Numbered from the stretch's first letter, positions 25,441 through 33,144 are shown. The stretch is 40,262 nt of DNA from Prevotella sp. UBA4268 (GCA_002395135.1 DGWC01000069.1:399-40660), one strand, 5' to 3'. Numbers and translations: made by a program. Notes: generated from the letters alone by a model not told the origin.

Positions 25441-25733
25441 AGATATCTGATTTCTTCGTACATGAAAATTTTGTTTTTGCTACAATTGCTTGTTAATCAG
25501 AAACTTGCGAACAATGCCTCAAAACGCGCGAATTTCGCGCCAAATAGGCCGTCCGTGGTCAGCATCACCCGTATGAGAGCCCAAAATCAGGATTTTCCAT
25601 GACAATTTCATGCCCAAGTATTGCTTGTTTCCGCTGTTTTCATTGTATATGACTTGCCGCCAACGAAACCGTCAGTGAACATCGCAATCATCGAAAAACC
25701 GATTCCATCATATTGTTATTTTTTCCGTTTTAG
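25441..25733. other. Noncoding stretch with one short palindrome
   Basis: No gene is supported here. The one structural feature is GCGCGAA (25526-25532), a single T, and TTCGCGC (25534-25540), a 7-bp inverted repeat that stands out in AT-rich surroundings. The short ORFs here have no domain or start signal. Confidence 0.45.
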
Positions 25734-25765
25734 TTTCGCACTGTTCAAGAAAACCATTATCTTTG
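25734..25765 (+). promoter_or_regulatory. Promoter of the hexapeptide-repeat gene
   Basis: TTTC (25734-25737), a 20-nt spacer and TATCTTTG (25758-25765) fit the Bacteroidetes signature with one mismatch in the -33 box. Transcription would begin near 25772, which excludes the ORF start at 25763. Confidence 0.65.
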
Positions 25766-25789
25766 CAACCGAAAGAAAACCCTGTTTAT

Positions 25790-26389
25790 ATGATTGAAGA
25801 TTATATCAAGTTGCCCACCGCATTCCCGTTAGGTGAGGCAGAACCATGGAAAATCATCGAAAACCTATGTGAGACGGTGAGCAGACTTATTGAGACGCTG
25901 GGCGATGAATATCATGTTGAGGATGGAGTGGCCATACACCATACGGCAGTGATTGGCCATAACGTCACAATTAAAGCCCCGGCCATTATTTCTGCCCATT
26001 GTTTCGTAGGTTCTAACTCATATTTGCGCAACGGGGTGTATCTCGCTCCGCATGCGAAAGTGGGCATCAGTTGTGAGGTGAAAACCTCTGTCATGCTCGA
26101 AGGAAGTGCCGTGGCACACTTTAATTTTATCGGCGACAGCATCATTGGCCATCAGGTAAACATTGAGGCGGGGGCTATTCTTGCCAATCATTACAATGAG
26201 CGCGAAGACGATACGGTTTATGTCTGTCACGAAGGGCAGCGCATTTGCACGCAATTATCTAAGTTCGGGTCTGTTGTGGGTGATGGTTGCCGCATCGGTG
26301 CCAATGCCGTTCTTTCTCCGGGAACATTGCTGAAGCCGCAGACAATAGTGAGGCGTTTGCAACTGATAGAGCAGGATCCGCAAATGTAA
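25790..26389 (+). CDS. Left-handed beta-helix (hexapeptide repeat) transferase-like protein
   Basis: This 199-aa protein has a short helical N-terminus (about residues 15-35) and then repeated hexapeptides of a left-handed beta helix. Examples are VAIHHTAVIGHNVTIKAPAI, FVGSNSYLRNGVYLAPHAKVG, FIGDSIIGHQVNIEAGAILA and GSVVGDGCRIGANAVLSPGT. It resembles the acetyltransferase half of GlmU and UDP-GlcNAc-related LbH proteins, but there is no nucleotidyltransferase domain. Thus it could be a sugar acyltransferase or a GlmU-like paralogue with unknown substrate. The start at 25790 is set by the promoter position. It is apparently monocistronic. Confidence 0.75.
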   Translation: MIEDYIKLPTAFPLGEAEPWKIIENLCETVSRLIETLGDEYHVEDGVAIHHTAVIGHNVTIKAPAIISAHCFVGSNSYLRNGVYLAPHAKVGISCEVKTSVMLEGSAVAHFNFIGDSIIGHQVNIEAGAILANHYNEREDDTVYVCHEGQRICTQLSKFGSVVGDGCRIGANAVLSPGTLLKPQTIVRRLQLIEQDPQM

Positions 26390-26518
26390 AGGAGTGTGCG
26401 ATGCGCCGGTTTTCGCCCCGATGTATGCATCATTGGGGTGGGGGACAGGAGCATGAATGTGTTAATGACGTGCAGCACAGACTATGACCACAGGGTGTAA
26501 TGATAGGGTGCTAATCAA

Positions 26519-27592
26519 ATGATAAAGAACGTGATGAAAACGAAAAACAGATGGTTACCTGCCATTCTCATTGGCGGAATCTTTACTATTGCCTTGTTGA
26601 CTCCGCGTTATGTCAACGGGCAGGGTCGGGAAAACCGGCAGGATTGTTGGGTTGGTCAGGGTGTGAATGGATATGGCAAAGGCGATGTTGCCGTACAAGG
26701 TGAGGTCGTTCCCAAGGAACCTGACTATGCAGATGCCTCGCAGTGGTATGCGTTGAAGCACGACGGGAAGGCGGACATTTTCTATATTATCTCTACCGAA
26801 ACGGGGGATTATCCGCTCAGTGACAGCACAATATGCCACTTTGCCGATACATACACCGACATTTTGCGCACTCCCATGACAAGTGAAATGGAAGGCGTAT
26901 GCGAGTTGCTCAGCGGCCAGTTGAACTTTTATTCGCCTTATTACCGACAATGTTCGCTCCAATCGTTTACAAACGACAGTTTGACGGCAGCCCGCTTGCC
27001 GCTTGCCACCCATGATGTGAGGCGGGCTTTCGCCTATTATCTGGAAAACGAGAACAAGAACCGGCCGTTCATTCTTGCCGGTTATAGTCAGGGAGCGATG
27101 ATTGCATTGGAGTTAATGCGCGAGATGGATGATGCAACCTATAGCCGCATGGTGGCTGCATATATCATTGGTGCCTCTGTTCCGCAACAGATGCTCAACG
27201 AATGTCCCCGTGTGCGTGCTGCTCAAGGCGCTCATGATACAGGCGTTACAATCTGTTACAATTCTGTGCGCGATACTTCTTGTGCTGTCTTTTCACACAG
27301 CGCGTTGTGCATAAACCCAGTAAACTGGTGCACTGACGACACTCCGGCCGTGTTGAATACCGAGCCCTCGCCGCTCATACCCATCGACCAGCAGCAGAAA
27401 GACCATCTCACCGTTACGCTCGATCCACTTAGCAACCTCTTGTTGGTAAGCGGTTTCACTGCCAGTGACTACATTCTGCCACTCATCGGCAAGGACGGCA
27501 ACTATCATTCGCGTGAGATTTGGCTTTATCGCAATCAGTTGCGCGAAAACATGCAACAACGCGTCCACTGCTATTTGTCGTCGCACGAATAG
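26519..27592 (+). CDS. DUF3089-like alpha/beta hydrolase, exported
   Basis: This 357-aa protein begins with a hydrophobic export signal (about residues 12-35, WLPAILIGGIFTIALLTPRY) and has the nucleophile elbow FILAGYSQGAMIALELM, with Ser in GYSQG near residue 193. The pattern ADIFYIISTE, later GASVPQQ, then HSALCINPVNW and finally DGNYHSREIWLYRNQLREN fits the DUF3089 family of alpha/beta-hydrolases (N-x-L/Y-x-D/H tail). The probable activity is ester or peptide bond hydrolysis in the periplasm, with substrate unknown. ATGs at 26519 and 26534 are both possible starts. It converges on luxS. Confidence 0.75.
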   Translation: MIKNVMKTKNRWLPAILIGGIFTIALLTPRYVNGQGRENRQDCWVGQGVNGYGKGDVAVQGEVVPKEPDYADASQWYALKHDGKADIFYIISTETGDYPLSDSTICHFADTYTDILRTPMTSEMEGVCELLSGQLNFYSPYYRQCSLQSFTNDSLTAARLPLATHDVRRAFAYYLENENKNRPFILAGYSQGAMIALELMREMDDATYSRMVAAYIIGASVPQQMLNECPRVRAAQGAHDTGVTICYNSVRDTSCAVFSHSALCINPVNWCTDDTPAVLNTEPSPLIPIDQQQKDHLTVTLDPLSNLLLVSGFTASDYILPLIGKDGNYHSREIWLYRNQLRENMQQRVHCYLSSHE

Positions 27593-27628
27593 CAGGAGCA
27601 CTTTATGATGAATGTGTTTTGAGTATTT

Positions 27629-28123
27629 CTATGCGTCAGCAAACACCTTACCGTCATCGAGGGTAATCTGCATCTTGGTATACTCGCAGTGGAAATCGTG
27701 TTGCAATCGGTCGAGATAGCGGGCGCTTTCCCACTTACACATGGGCAAATCATGAAGCAGATAGTTTCCACAAGCCTCGGGGCGCGTGGCAGGAACCTCT
27801 GTCTGAGTGAGAATCCACTCGAGGCATTCGATGGTAAGACTGCGCATATCCTCAACGGTATACGTGCCTGTCATGATGATATACATACCTGTGAGACAGC
27901 CCATAGGACCCACATAGACCACGTCGTCCTTCACCTTGCTGTTGCGAAACCATGTGGCCATGAGGTGCTCCATGCTGTGTATGGCGGCAGGAGCCATTGC
28001 CGGTTCTTTGTTCGGTTCGGTTATGCGCAGGTCGAAAGTGGTGAATCCTTTATCTTCGCGTGACACATAAATGCCTGGTTTCAGACATGTATGGTTGATG
28101 GTGAAACTTTGTATGACTTCCAT
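27629..28123 (-). CDS. luxS: S-ribosylhomocysteine lyase
   Basis: LuxS splits S-ribosylhomocysteine to homocysteine and DPD, the precursor of autoinducer-2, in the activated methyl cycle. The 164-aa protein carries the zinc site HSMEH (His49, His53) and Cys118 in EACGN, and the catalytic Cys76 in GPMGCLTGMY. The flanking VYVGPMGC and TTFDLRITEPN also match LuxS. Length is normal. A consensus promoter lies just upstream, so it is monocistronic. No SAH or SAM riboswitch was recognised in its 16-nt leader. Confidence 0.95.
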   Translation of the reverse strand: MEVIQSFTINHTCLKPGIYVSREDKGFTTFDLRITEPNKEPAMAPAAIHSMEHLMATWFRNSKVKDDVVYVGPMGCLTGMYIIMTGTYTVEDMRSLTIECLEWILTQTEVPATRPEACGNYLLHDLPMCKWESARYLDRLQHDFHCEYTKMQITLDDGKVFADA

Positions 28124-28145
28124 AATTACATGATATATTCTTGTG

Positions 28146-28176
28146 CAAAGTTAAATAATAAATCCTAAAGCGCAAA
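28146..28176 (-). promoter_or_regulatory. Consensus promoter of luxS
   Basis: On the minus strand TTTG (complement of 28173-28176), a 19-nt spacer and TAACTTTG (complement of 28146-28153) match the Bacteroidetes promoter exactly. The predicted start leaves a leader of about 16 nt. Confidence 0.75.
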
Positions 28177-28194
28177 ACTATTTCACGATTTCCT

Positions 28195-28491
28195 TTATCC
28201 AACAGTTGTCATATATCGTTGATACATTTCCTTGACGATGGCTTTTATCTTGTCCCTGAACGACTGCGGCTGGAGCACTTCAAAGTCCTCGCGATGCGAT
28301 AGGATTTCTTGCTCAAAGTCGAATGTCGGTTTCAGGTCGTACTCAAAGATGGAGTATTCGGCTGTGGTGGATGTTTCTTGTTGGGAATGGTGTAGAGGAA
28401 GGGAGCGCAGGTACTTCACTTGGCTGCTCGCCACTTTAATGACGATATGTTCGCAGGGGTGGTATTTACATGCCAGATGACAAAGATTCAT
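28195..28491 (-). pseudogene. C-terminal fragment of a WYL-domain regulator
   Basis: Residues about 12-95 read as the end of a WYL-domain transcriptional regulator: HIVIKVASSQVKYLRSLPLHHSQQE, then FEYDLKPTFDFEQEILSHREDFEVLQPQSF and the terminal helix DKIKAIVKEMYQRY. The winged-helix domain and most of the WYL core are missing. The first residues (MNLCHLACK) are in the region that overlaps the neighbouring plus-strand ORF, so the homology stops at a junction near 28465. It is best read as a gene remnant. Confidence 0.7.
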
Positions 28492-28820
28492 TTCTTAGAT
28501 TAAAGGATAATTCACAAGAGATTGTAACTGCTTTTGGTTCAGATATTGAATGGAATTATGGCAGTAAAAAGGCTTCTTCTGTATGTGTTAGTAGAGAATG
28601 TAATGATTTTGAGAGTGTGGATTCTCAGAATGGTCTTTTTGAATGGATGTGCAAAACTGCATTAACATGGAAGCGTTTCATGAAAGAGTATTGTCGAGAT
28701 ATGAGCAGGTTCTTTCAGAATATAGATGAAATGGAAATTACAAGAAATGGCAAGCGTATGCGTTGGAATGAAGAAAAGAGATCATTCGTGGAATTTGAAG
28801 ATGGTGAAGTGAATAATTAG
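28470..28820 (+). pseudogene. C-terminal fragment of a DUF4268-type protein
   Basis: The 116-aa ORF matches the end of DUF4268 domains: LKDNSQEIVTAFGSDIEWNY, KKASSVCVSR, and LFEWMCKTALTWKRFMKEYC, which resemble the IEKEFG-x-LEW, KKASRI and W-M-x2-A-x3-F pattern. Intact DUF4268 proteins are longer and often carry a nuclease-like domain before it. Only the tail is present here, beginning near the junction with the WYL fragment. The ATG at 28470 is probably fortuitous. It would make a short soluble acidic protein if expressed. Confidence 0.6.
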
Positions 28821-28994
28821 TTTCACTGCGCAACGTTCTGCCCGCATCGCCCATTGACAGGGAGTGTGAGAAGACAAGATATCGAAGTTGCACCTTTGGG
28901 GCATATCATAATAGTATAAATCCTCATTTTTAGGGATACATAATACCATTTTTATTAACTTCCTAATCAAATTCCTTTTTTTCAGAATTATTTG
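28821..28994. other. Intergenic stretch without a supportable gene
   Basis: A short, AT-rich gap before the toxin-antitoxin module. A minus-strand ORF crosses it but has no recognisable domain, start signal or neighbour support. Confidence 0.4.
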
Positions 28995-29002
28995 TATCTT
29001 TG
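28995..29002 (+). promoter_or_regulatory. -7 box for the toxin-antitoxin-like pair
   Basis: TATCTTTG, 18 bp before the antitoxin-like ATG at 29021, fits TAnnTTTG. No good TTTG is seen at -33. Confidence 0.5.
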
Positions 29003-29020
29003 CCCACAAATCAATCAGAT

Positions 29021-29200
29021 ATGAAGCAAACGATAGATACTTACAGACTCACGAGTATGGAAGAACCTACTGACGAGGTGCTTTCGCAGTTGATGAAAGA
29101 AGCGGCAGAAGAGGCCAAGCGTACAAACGACGAGACTACAGCCCGGTATTTCGAACAACTGAAAGTAGACACTCAGAATCTCTGTGCAGCATGGCAGTAA
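29021..29200 (+). CDS. Small antitoxin-like partner of a zeta-type toxin
   Basis: This 59-aa helical, acidic protein (MKQTIDTYRLTSMEEPTDEV at the start, then EEAKRTNDETTARYFEQLK) lies directly before a zeta-toxin-like gene and overlaps it by 10 nt. Small proteins in this position occur beside zeta-like kinases in Bacteroidetes and are presumed to be the antitoxins. The start is 29021 rather than 29000, because the -7 box ends at 29002. The reading frame is intact, unlike that of its partner. Confidence 0.6.
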   Translation: MKQTIDTYRLTSMEEPTDEVLSQLMKEAAEEAKRTNDETTARYFEQLKVDTQNLCAAWQ

Positions 29201-29801
29201 ATGAACACAAGCCTGTCCTTATTGTAATTGCCGGACCTAATGGGTCTGGCAAGACGACTATCACCACAAAGATTCTGCATCATCAGTGGATGGATAATGC
29301 AGTCTATATTATCCAGACCAGATAGCAAAAGACAAATTTGGCGATTGGAACTCAGCAGAGGCAGTCTTGCAATCGGTGAAATATTGTGAGGCTTTGCGAG
29401 AACAATGCCTTGTCGAACGGAAAAGTCTTATTTTTGAGACCGTTCTCTCTGCCACAGACAAACTTCTTTTCATTCGTAGGGCAAAAGAGGCTGACTTTTT
29501 TGTTCGCATTTTCTTTGTCTCGACCAGTCATCCCTCCATCAATGCATCACGCATTGCTCAGCGTGTGATGAAGGGCGGTCACGATGTGCCAATTACCAAA
29601 ATCATATCTCGTTACTTCAAGTCTATTGCCAATTGCAAGGTTGCCTCGCAACTGGCTGACCGCACATACATCAACGACAACTCTGTTGATGGGCAGGAAG
29701 CACAATTGCTTTTTCGCTTTGTGGATGGCAATCTATTCAAACAATATGTTGAAGAAATCCCAGAATGGGTTGCAGAAATAGCAGAACAAACAACGAGGTG
29801 A
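29191..29801 (+). pseudogene. Zeta-toxin-family kinase disrupted by a frameshift
   Basis: The first frame (from ATG 29191) encodes the Walker A motif LIVIAGPNGSGKTTITTK and runs to TAG at 29323. The homology continues in another frame from about 29313: PDQIAKDKFGDWNSAEAVL, then RKSLIFETVLSATDKLLFIRRAKEA, MKGGHDVPITKIISRYFKSI and a final EEIPEWVAEI, all zeta-like. The break is at VYI / PDQ near 29306-29312, where one base is missing relative to the expected ATT-AAT-CCA. The restored protein would be about 203 aa. Zeta toxins phosphorylate UDP-amino sugars and block wall synthesis; this copy should be inactive unless the frame is recoded. Confidence 0.8.
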
Positions 29802-29843
29802 CTATAATCAGTCAAAGCATACTAATCTATAATGAATAATTAA

Positions 29844-30209
29844 ATTTACACTGGCGACGTGGTGAAAGCCACGATGACAACCAATGTGGCAGTTCCCTCT
29901 TCGGGCGGAAGAAGTCGTGCCAAAGTGTTCAGCGGCAAGCCTAATGATGGTTTTACATCCATTATTGGCGTGAACAGTTTTGCCGACAGGCACGATGATT
30001 ACTACTACATTCTTGACAATAGCCCCGTCGCCATGAAATATACAACGAGCGTGAGAGTGATTGGCAACGTCTTTTATGACTTGGATCGCAACAATCCGAC
30101 GGTGGATATACGTGAACGTTGCGCCATGTTAGCCTTTCCTTATAGGATTAATGTGCGCAACCTTCATATCAAAATGGCTCATGCTCCCTATTACGTGAAG
30201 ACTACATGA
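29844..30209 (+). CDS. Unrecognised ORF, possibly a gene remnant
   Basis: The frame is open from 29844 after TAA at 29841-29843, with possible starts at GTG 29859 or ATG 29874. About 110-116 residues are encoded, including GGRSRAKVFSGKPNDGFTS, DYYYILDNSPVAMKYTTSVR and INVRNLHIKMAHAPYYVKT. I do not recognise it. The composition looks protein-like (balanced charge, aromatic residues) rather than random, but there is no clear start signal. It overlaps the next ORF by ATGA. It may be the end of a truncated gene. Confidence 0.35.
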   Translation: MYTGDVVKATMTTNVAVPSSGGRSRAKVFSGKPNDGFTSIIGVNSFADRHDDYYYILDNSPVAMKYTTSVRVIGNVFYDLDRNNPTVDIRERCAMLAFPYRINVRNLHIKMAHAPYYVKTT

Positions 30210-30346
30210 CAGGAAAAGGCGCTCCATATTCTGACTGGAGAAACGAATTACGACGAACTGCCTATAGATATACTATGAAAGAATACCCATGGGTATATCC
30301 TTATGTTGTTGTTTTTATCTGTACTTTGTACAAGCATACGTGGCGC
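30206..30346 (+). pseudogene. Short ORF remnant before the convergent Sel1 gene
   Basis: An ORF starts with ATG at 30206 in an ATGA overlap with the previous frame and encodes YSDWRNELRRTAYRYTMKEY and a hydrophobic VYPYVVVFICTLY. It continues as far as 30523 only as the antisense of the Sel1-repeat gene. So only the first part (to about 30346) could be a genuine gene tail, and even that is uncertain. Confidence 0.25.
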
Positions 30347-30991
30347 TCAATACCACTTCAAATGATGTTCTTTGCAGTAGTCAATAGCGGGCTGATAGCC
30401 TTGGAAGGTGGCTTTGTGAATCCATTTCAATCCTTTGCGCTCGTCTTGAGGAACGCCAGTGCCTGTCATGAGAAACCATCCGGTGGCAAACTGGGCCTGG
30501 GCATCGCCACCATTGGCTGCTAATTCATACCAGAAGACACATTCTTCGAGACTTTTCTCCACGCCGTCGCCATTCCAATAGGCGGCTCCAACGTTCTTTT
30601 GGCTAAGAATATGTCCTTGGAATGCTGCTTCACGATACCAGAGGAATGCTTTATGGTGATCCATATTGACACCATTACCAAGATAATAGGCATTGGCAAC
30701 ATTCACCTGCGACTGCATGTCGCCCATACCAGCGGCTTTCATGTACCATTCGAAGGCCTGTTCAGCATTCTGATGCACGCCTTTGCCGTGATAATAGCAC
30801 TCTCCGACATTGAAGCAGCCATAGACATCACCCTGTTCTGCTGCTTTCATATACCATTCGAATGCAGTTTCAAGGTTCACATTGACACCCGTGCCACGCT
30901 CATAGCAGACACCCAGGTTGTTCATCGCCTTGGTGTCGCCTTCATAGGCTTTCACTCGGTAGGCATCAGCCTTGTTTCGTTCCTTGGGCAT
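30347..30991 (-). CDS. Sel1-repeat (tetratricopeptide-like) protein
   Basis: This 214-aa protein consists of five Sel1-like repeats of about 36 residues. Examples are AMNNLGVCYERGTGVNVNLETAFEWYMKAAEQGD, then CFNVGECYYHGKGVHQNAEQAFEWY and VNVANAYYLGNGVNMDHHKAFLWY. There is no signal peptide or membrane segment, so it appears cytoplasmic. Sel1 repeats form superhelical scaffolds for protein-protein contacts. The gene follows a lipoprotein gene by 36 bp. Both the N-terminal and C-terminal caps are short. Confidence 0.9.
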   Translation of the reverse strand: MPKERNKADAYRVKAYEGDTKAMNNLGVCYERGTGVNVNLETAFEWYMKAAEQGDVYGCFNVGECYYHGKGVHQNAEQAFEWYMKAAGMGDMQSQVNVANAYYLGNGVNMDHHKAFLWYREAAFQGHILSQKNVGAAYWNGDGVEKSLEECVFWYELAANGGDAQAQFATGWFLMTGTGVPQDERKGLKWIHKATFQGYQPAIDYCKEHHLKWY

Positions 30992-31027
30992 TTGGCATTC
31001 GTTAAATTGGGTATATCCAGATAAAAC

Positions 31028-31498
31028 CTATTCTTTCTTCTCCAAGTAATCAAACAAGTTGATGGTTCCTGTTTCGTTTTCGATGTTGAGAGACGGGACA
31101 GACTCTACCATTCTTGTAGTGCCACTTGTCTTGTCAACATAAAAATATACAAACGAACTTGTATAACTACGGAATATCACCTTGTATTCTGATTCCGTCT
31201 CATCTCCCATTGCTACATACATGATGGAGGGATTCTCTTCTGCAGGACTCCAGTCATACTCCTTGTGGCAATAATTGTTTACTCCTTCATAAGCCATTTC
31301 TGCTGTTATCTTGCTCTCTGAGGCGTTGGCTTTGTCGGTATCTGTGCCTTCAGGATTATTCGGCTTTTGCTTGTCGTCAGCGGTTCTCACGGTGTCTCGC
31401 ATCTCTGTTTGCGAGGGCATTGGCAACTCAGTCTTGCTTTTACTACATGAACATAAAAGCATGACTACTAATACGAATGAATAAACGATATATTTCAT
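31028..31498 (-). CDS. Putative lipoprotein of unknown function
   Basis: This 156-aa protein starts at MKYIVYSFVLVVMLLCSC; the longer frame adds twelve hydrophilic residues and is not a better start. The signal peptide ends in a lipobox (LLCSC), so the mature protein should be lipid anchored. A Ser/Thr/Asp-rich low-complexity linker (PSQTEMRDTVRTADDKQKPN) follows, and then a small domain with YKVIFRSYTSSFVYFYVDKTSGTTRMVESVP. No family was recognised. Confidence 0.75.
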   Translation of the reverse strand: MKYIVYSFVLVVMLLCSCSKSKTELPMPSQTEMRDTVRTADDKQKPNNPEGTDTDKANASESKITAEMAYEGVNNYCHKEYDWSPAEENPSIMYVAMGDETESEYKVIFRSYTSSFVYFYVDKTSGTTRMVESVPSLNIENETGTINLFDYLEKKE

Positions 31499-31591
31499 AA
31501 TTGCGATTCTTGTTCTATGTTGTGTTCCAGTCATGTTCGTTGGAGTTGTTTATATCAATATTTCACTTGGTGCATTAGTCTGCAGAACGCC

Positions 31592-32074
31592 TTATTTCTG
31601 TTGGCTGACGAGTTTTATTTCCTTATCTGCGTATTTCTTGTCGATGATGATGGCAGACATAGGCTGAGTGCTGTATGATTGTTTTTCGCCTGTTTTCACC
31701 TCGTAAGTATAAACGAGCGAGTCTCCTTTTTCTTCAACCCTCACAGGTGTGATTTCTGTATCGATGTCCGTTATGGGGAGAACAACGGCCAAGACAAACT
31801 GCTTGTTGAAGTCAATCTCAGTGGGTTTCCCGTTTTCGCCCATCAGCGTGGCCATGCCAAAGAGCCGACTGAAATCCTTTTCTGTGGTGATTATCGGATT
31901 TGCAGGAATCTCCTGTCCGTTGTTGAAGAAATAGTTCTTGGCTATTTCAAAGGCCACTTCATTGCTTATTCTGCTACCCTCTGCTGCTGAGGGGGCCGTC
32001 TTTTTGTTGACGCATGCTGCCAGTGCCAACACGGCCGCCAATGCGAATAATACCTTTTTCATTGTTGTCTTCAT
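31592..32074 (-). CDS. Putative lipoprotein with a small soluble domain
   Basis: This 160-aa protein has a signal peptide, MKKVLFALAAVLALAAC, with a lipobox at Cys21 when numbered from the first Met (32074); the second Met at 32062 is an alternative start. The mature part, with AFEIAKNYFFNNGQE, FSRLFGMATLMGENGKPTEIDFNKQFVLAVVLPITD and a beta-rich C-terminus, resembles small secreted protease-inhibitor-like or hypothetical Bacteroidetes proteins; no assignment is made. It lies upstream of the other lipoprotein gene, separated by 93 bp. Confidence 0.75.
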   Translation of the reverse strand: MKTTMKKVLFALAAVLALAACVNKKTAPSAAEGSRISNEVAFEIAKNYFFNNGQEIPANPIITTEKDFSRLFGMATLMGENGKPTEIDFNKQFVLAVVLPITDIDTEITPVRVEEKGDSLVYTYEVKTGEKQSYSTQPMSAIIIDKKYADKEIKLVSQQK

Positions 32075-32189
32075 AAATCGTTTTATAGTCAGCCGTAGTC
32101 ATTCCACTCACCAATCATACGACCAGCCGTTGCTCCACTTCCTCATGGTTGACACCTTTCATGTGAGTGCTACATAGTGGAAATTGCTG

Positions 32190-32197
32190 CAAAAGTA
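32190..32197 (-). promoter_or_regulatory. -7 box for the 32074 lipoprotein gene
   Basis: TACTTTTG on the minus strand, 116 bp before the lipoprotein start, fits TAnnTTTG. The distance implies a long leader, and no -33 element is clear. Confidence 0.4.
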
Positions 32198-32260
32198 GTC
32201 ATTTTTGATTAATTCTGTAGATTATTATGCGTTTTCAGCGAAAAATTAGCATATTTTGAG

Positions 32261-32268
32261 TAACTTTG
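32261..32268 (+). promoter_or_regulatory. -7 box for the small zinc-ribbon-like gene pair
   Basis: TAACTTTG, about 45 bp before the ATG at 32313, matches the consensus. A -33 box at the right distance is not obvious. Confidence 0.45.
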
Positions 32269-32312
32269 TGCCAGAATTTAGGATAGTTATATAAAAATAG
32301 AAAAGGAGGCTG

Positions 32313-32498
32313 ATGATGGCACATATCTGTGAAAACTGTAAGTTCCGGGCGCATTATGACAAGCATCCCAATTCACTATTAGGCAAGTTCTGGCGTTGGC
32401 ACATTAACTTCTGTCTGGGTTGGAAGTCTTATTTTACCCGTCAAAGTGAGGAGAAAAAGGCCGAACTAAGGTCAAAATACAATTTTTCAAAGTATTAA
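32313..32498 (+). CDS. Small Cys-containing conserved protein
   Basis: This 61-aa basic protein contains a CENCKFRAHYDKHP motif and KFWRWHINFCLGWKSYFT, with Cys6, Cys9 and Cys34 and several His residues. It resembles a family of roughly 60-residue proteins common in Bacteroides and Prevotella, recalled from memory and without a known function. The start (ATGATG) is preceded by AAAAGGAGG with a 3-nt gap, an unusually strong Shine-Dalgarno for this group. The first and second ATG are both possible; the first is listed. Confidence 0.75.
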   Translation: MMAHICENCKFRAHYDKHPNSLLGKFWRWHINFCLGWKSYFTRQSEEKKAELRSKYNFSKY

Positions 32499-32502
32499 TC
32501 TT

Positions 32503-32691
32503 ATGGCATATACAGGACGATTCGGGCAGATTTCCGAGCAGAGTTCGCCTGCCAGCGACCTTTCAGATGACTTTCGGCGCGAAGAACTGATCAGAATGAT
32601 AGAGCGATCTGTGAAGAACCTGACACTTCAGGAACTTGAAGCACTCTATTATGATATGAGTACGAAGAATTACATAAACGAACAATACTAA
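32503..32691 (+). CDS. Small helical protein
   Basis: This 62-aa protein follows the previous gene by 4 bp and probably shares its transcript. It has a Ser/Gly-rich N-terminus (TGRFGQISEQSSPASDLSDD) and an amphipathic helical C-terminal part (ELIRMIERSVKNLTLQELEALYYDM). Nothing more specific is recognised. Confidence 0.6.
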   Translation: MAYTGRFGQISEQSSPASDLSDDFRREELIRMIERSVKNLTLQELEALYYDMSTKNYINEQY

Positions 32692-32777
32692 TCACAAAAA
32701 AAGACTAAGCGGCATGGGAACAGATAGTTTTTGTTTGATTCACATGCTTGGCAGAAGGTGAAAGCAAAATTAGAGGA

Positions 32778-33014
32778 ATGACGGATTATGATTCTATCTG
32801 GCACATTCAGGACGAAATCAGGACGGTGGTGAATGCTGTCTTGGGCGAGTGCATTTGGAATTTGAACTATCATAAGCACCGGATGGCAATAGAATTGGAA
32901 CTGACCATGCCTTTGGAAGAGGATGATGCTGATATGCTTATGAGTCAGTTCCCTGTTGCGGCTGACTATGACGGTGTAGGCTCGAAAGGAACAAAGTTTG
33001 TGTTCTTTCTTTGA
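32778..33014 (+). CDS. Small acidic hypothetical protein
   Basis: This 78-aa protein starts at MTDYDSIWHIQDEIRTVV. An in-frame upstream ATG at 32748 gives ten extra residues and is the alternative start. The sequence is acidic and helical at first, then has a beta-like segment HRMAIELELTMPLEEDD and ends in GTKFVFFL. AGAGGA lies just before the chosen ATG, closer than usual. Its function is unknown. Confidence 0.5.
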   Translation: MTDYDSIWHIQDEIRTVVNAVLGECIWNLNYHKHRMAIELELTMPLEEDDADMLMSQFPVAADYDGVGSKGTKFVFFL

Positions 33015-33144
33015 AATGAGCATGTTAAGACAAATGCATTCTGTTTTTTTGAATAGGGCGCATTCTTGTTATGATGTGTCGTTGGGTCTTGGCTTTTTCA
33101 TTGGGATGTAACAAGAGGTGGCTTTTTTGATACAATCTATGTAG

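Noticed and set aside
25139..25602. Plus-strand ORFs across the repeat array
   Set aside because: The frames are created by translating the repeats and AT-rich DNA; they have no start signal or domain.
28782..29009. Minus-strand ORF before the antitoxin-like gene
   Set aside because: It overlaps the toxin-antitoxin promoter and the DUF4268 fragment end and resembles no protein I know.
29306..29325. Programmed frameshift in the zeta-like gene
   Set aside because: No obvious slippery heptamer or downstream stimulatory hairpin is visible; a simple one-base deletion explains the break better.
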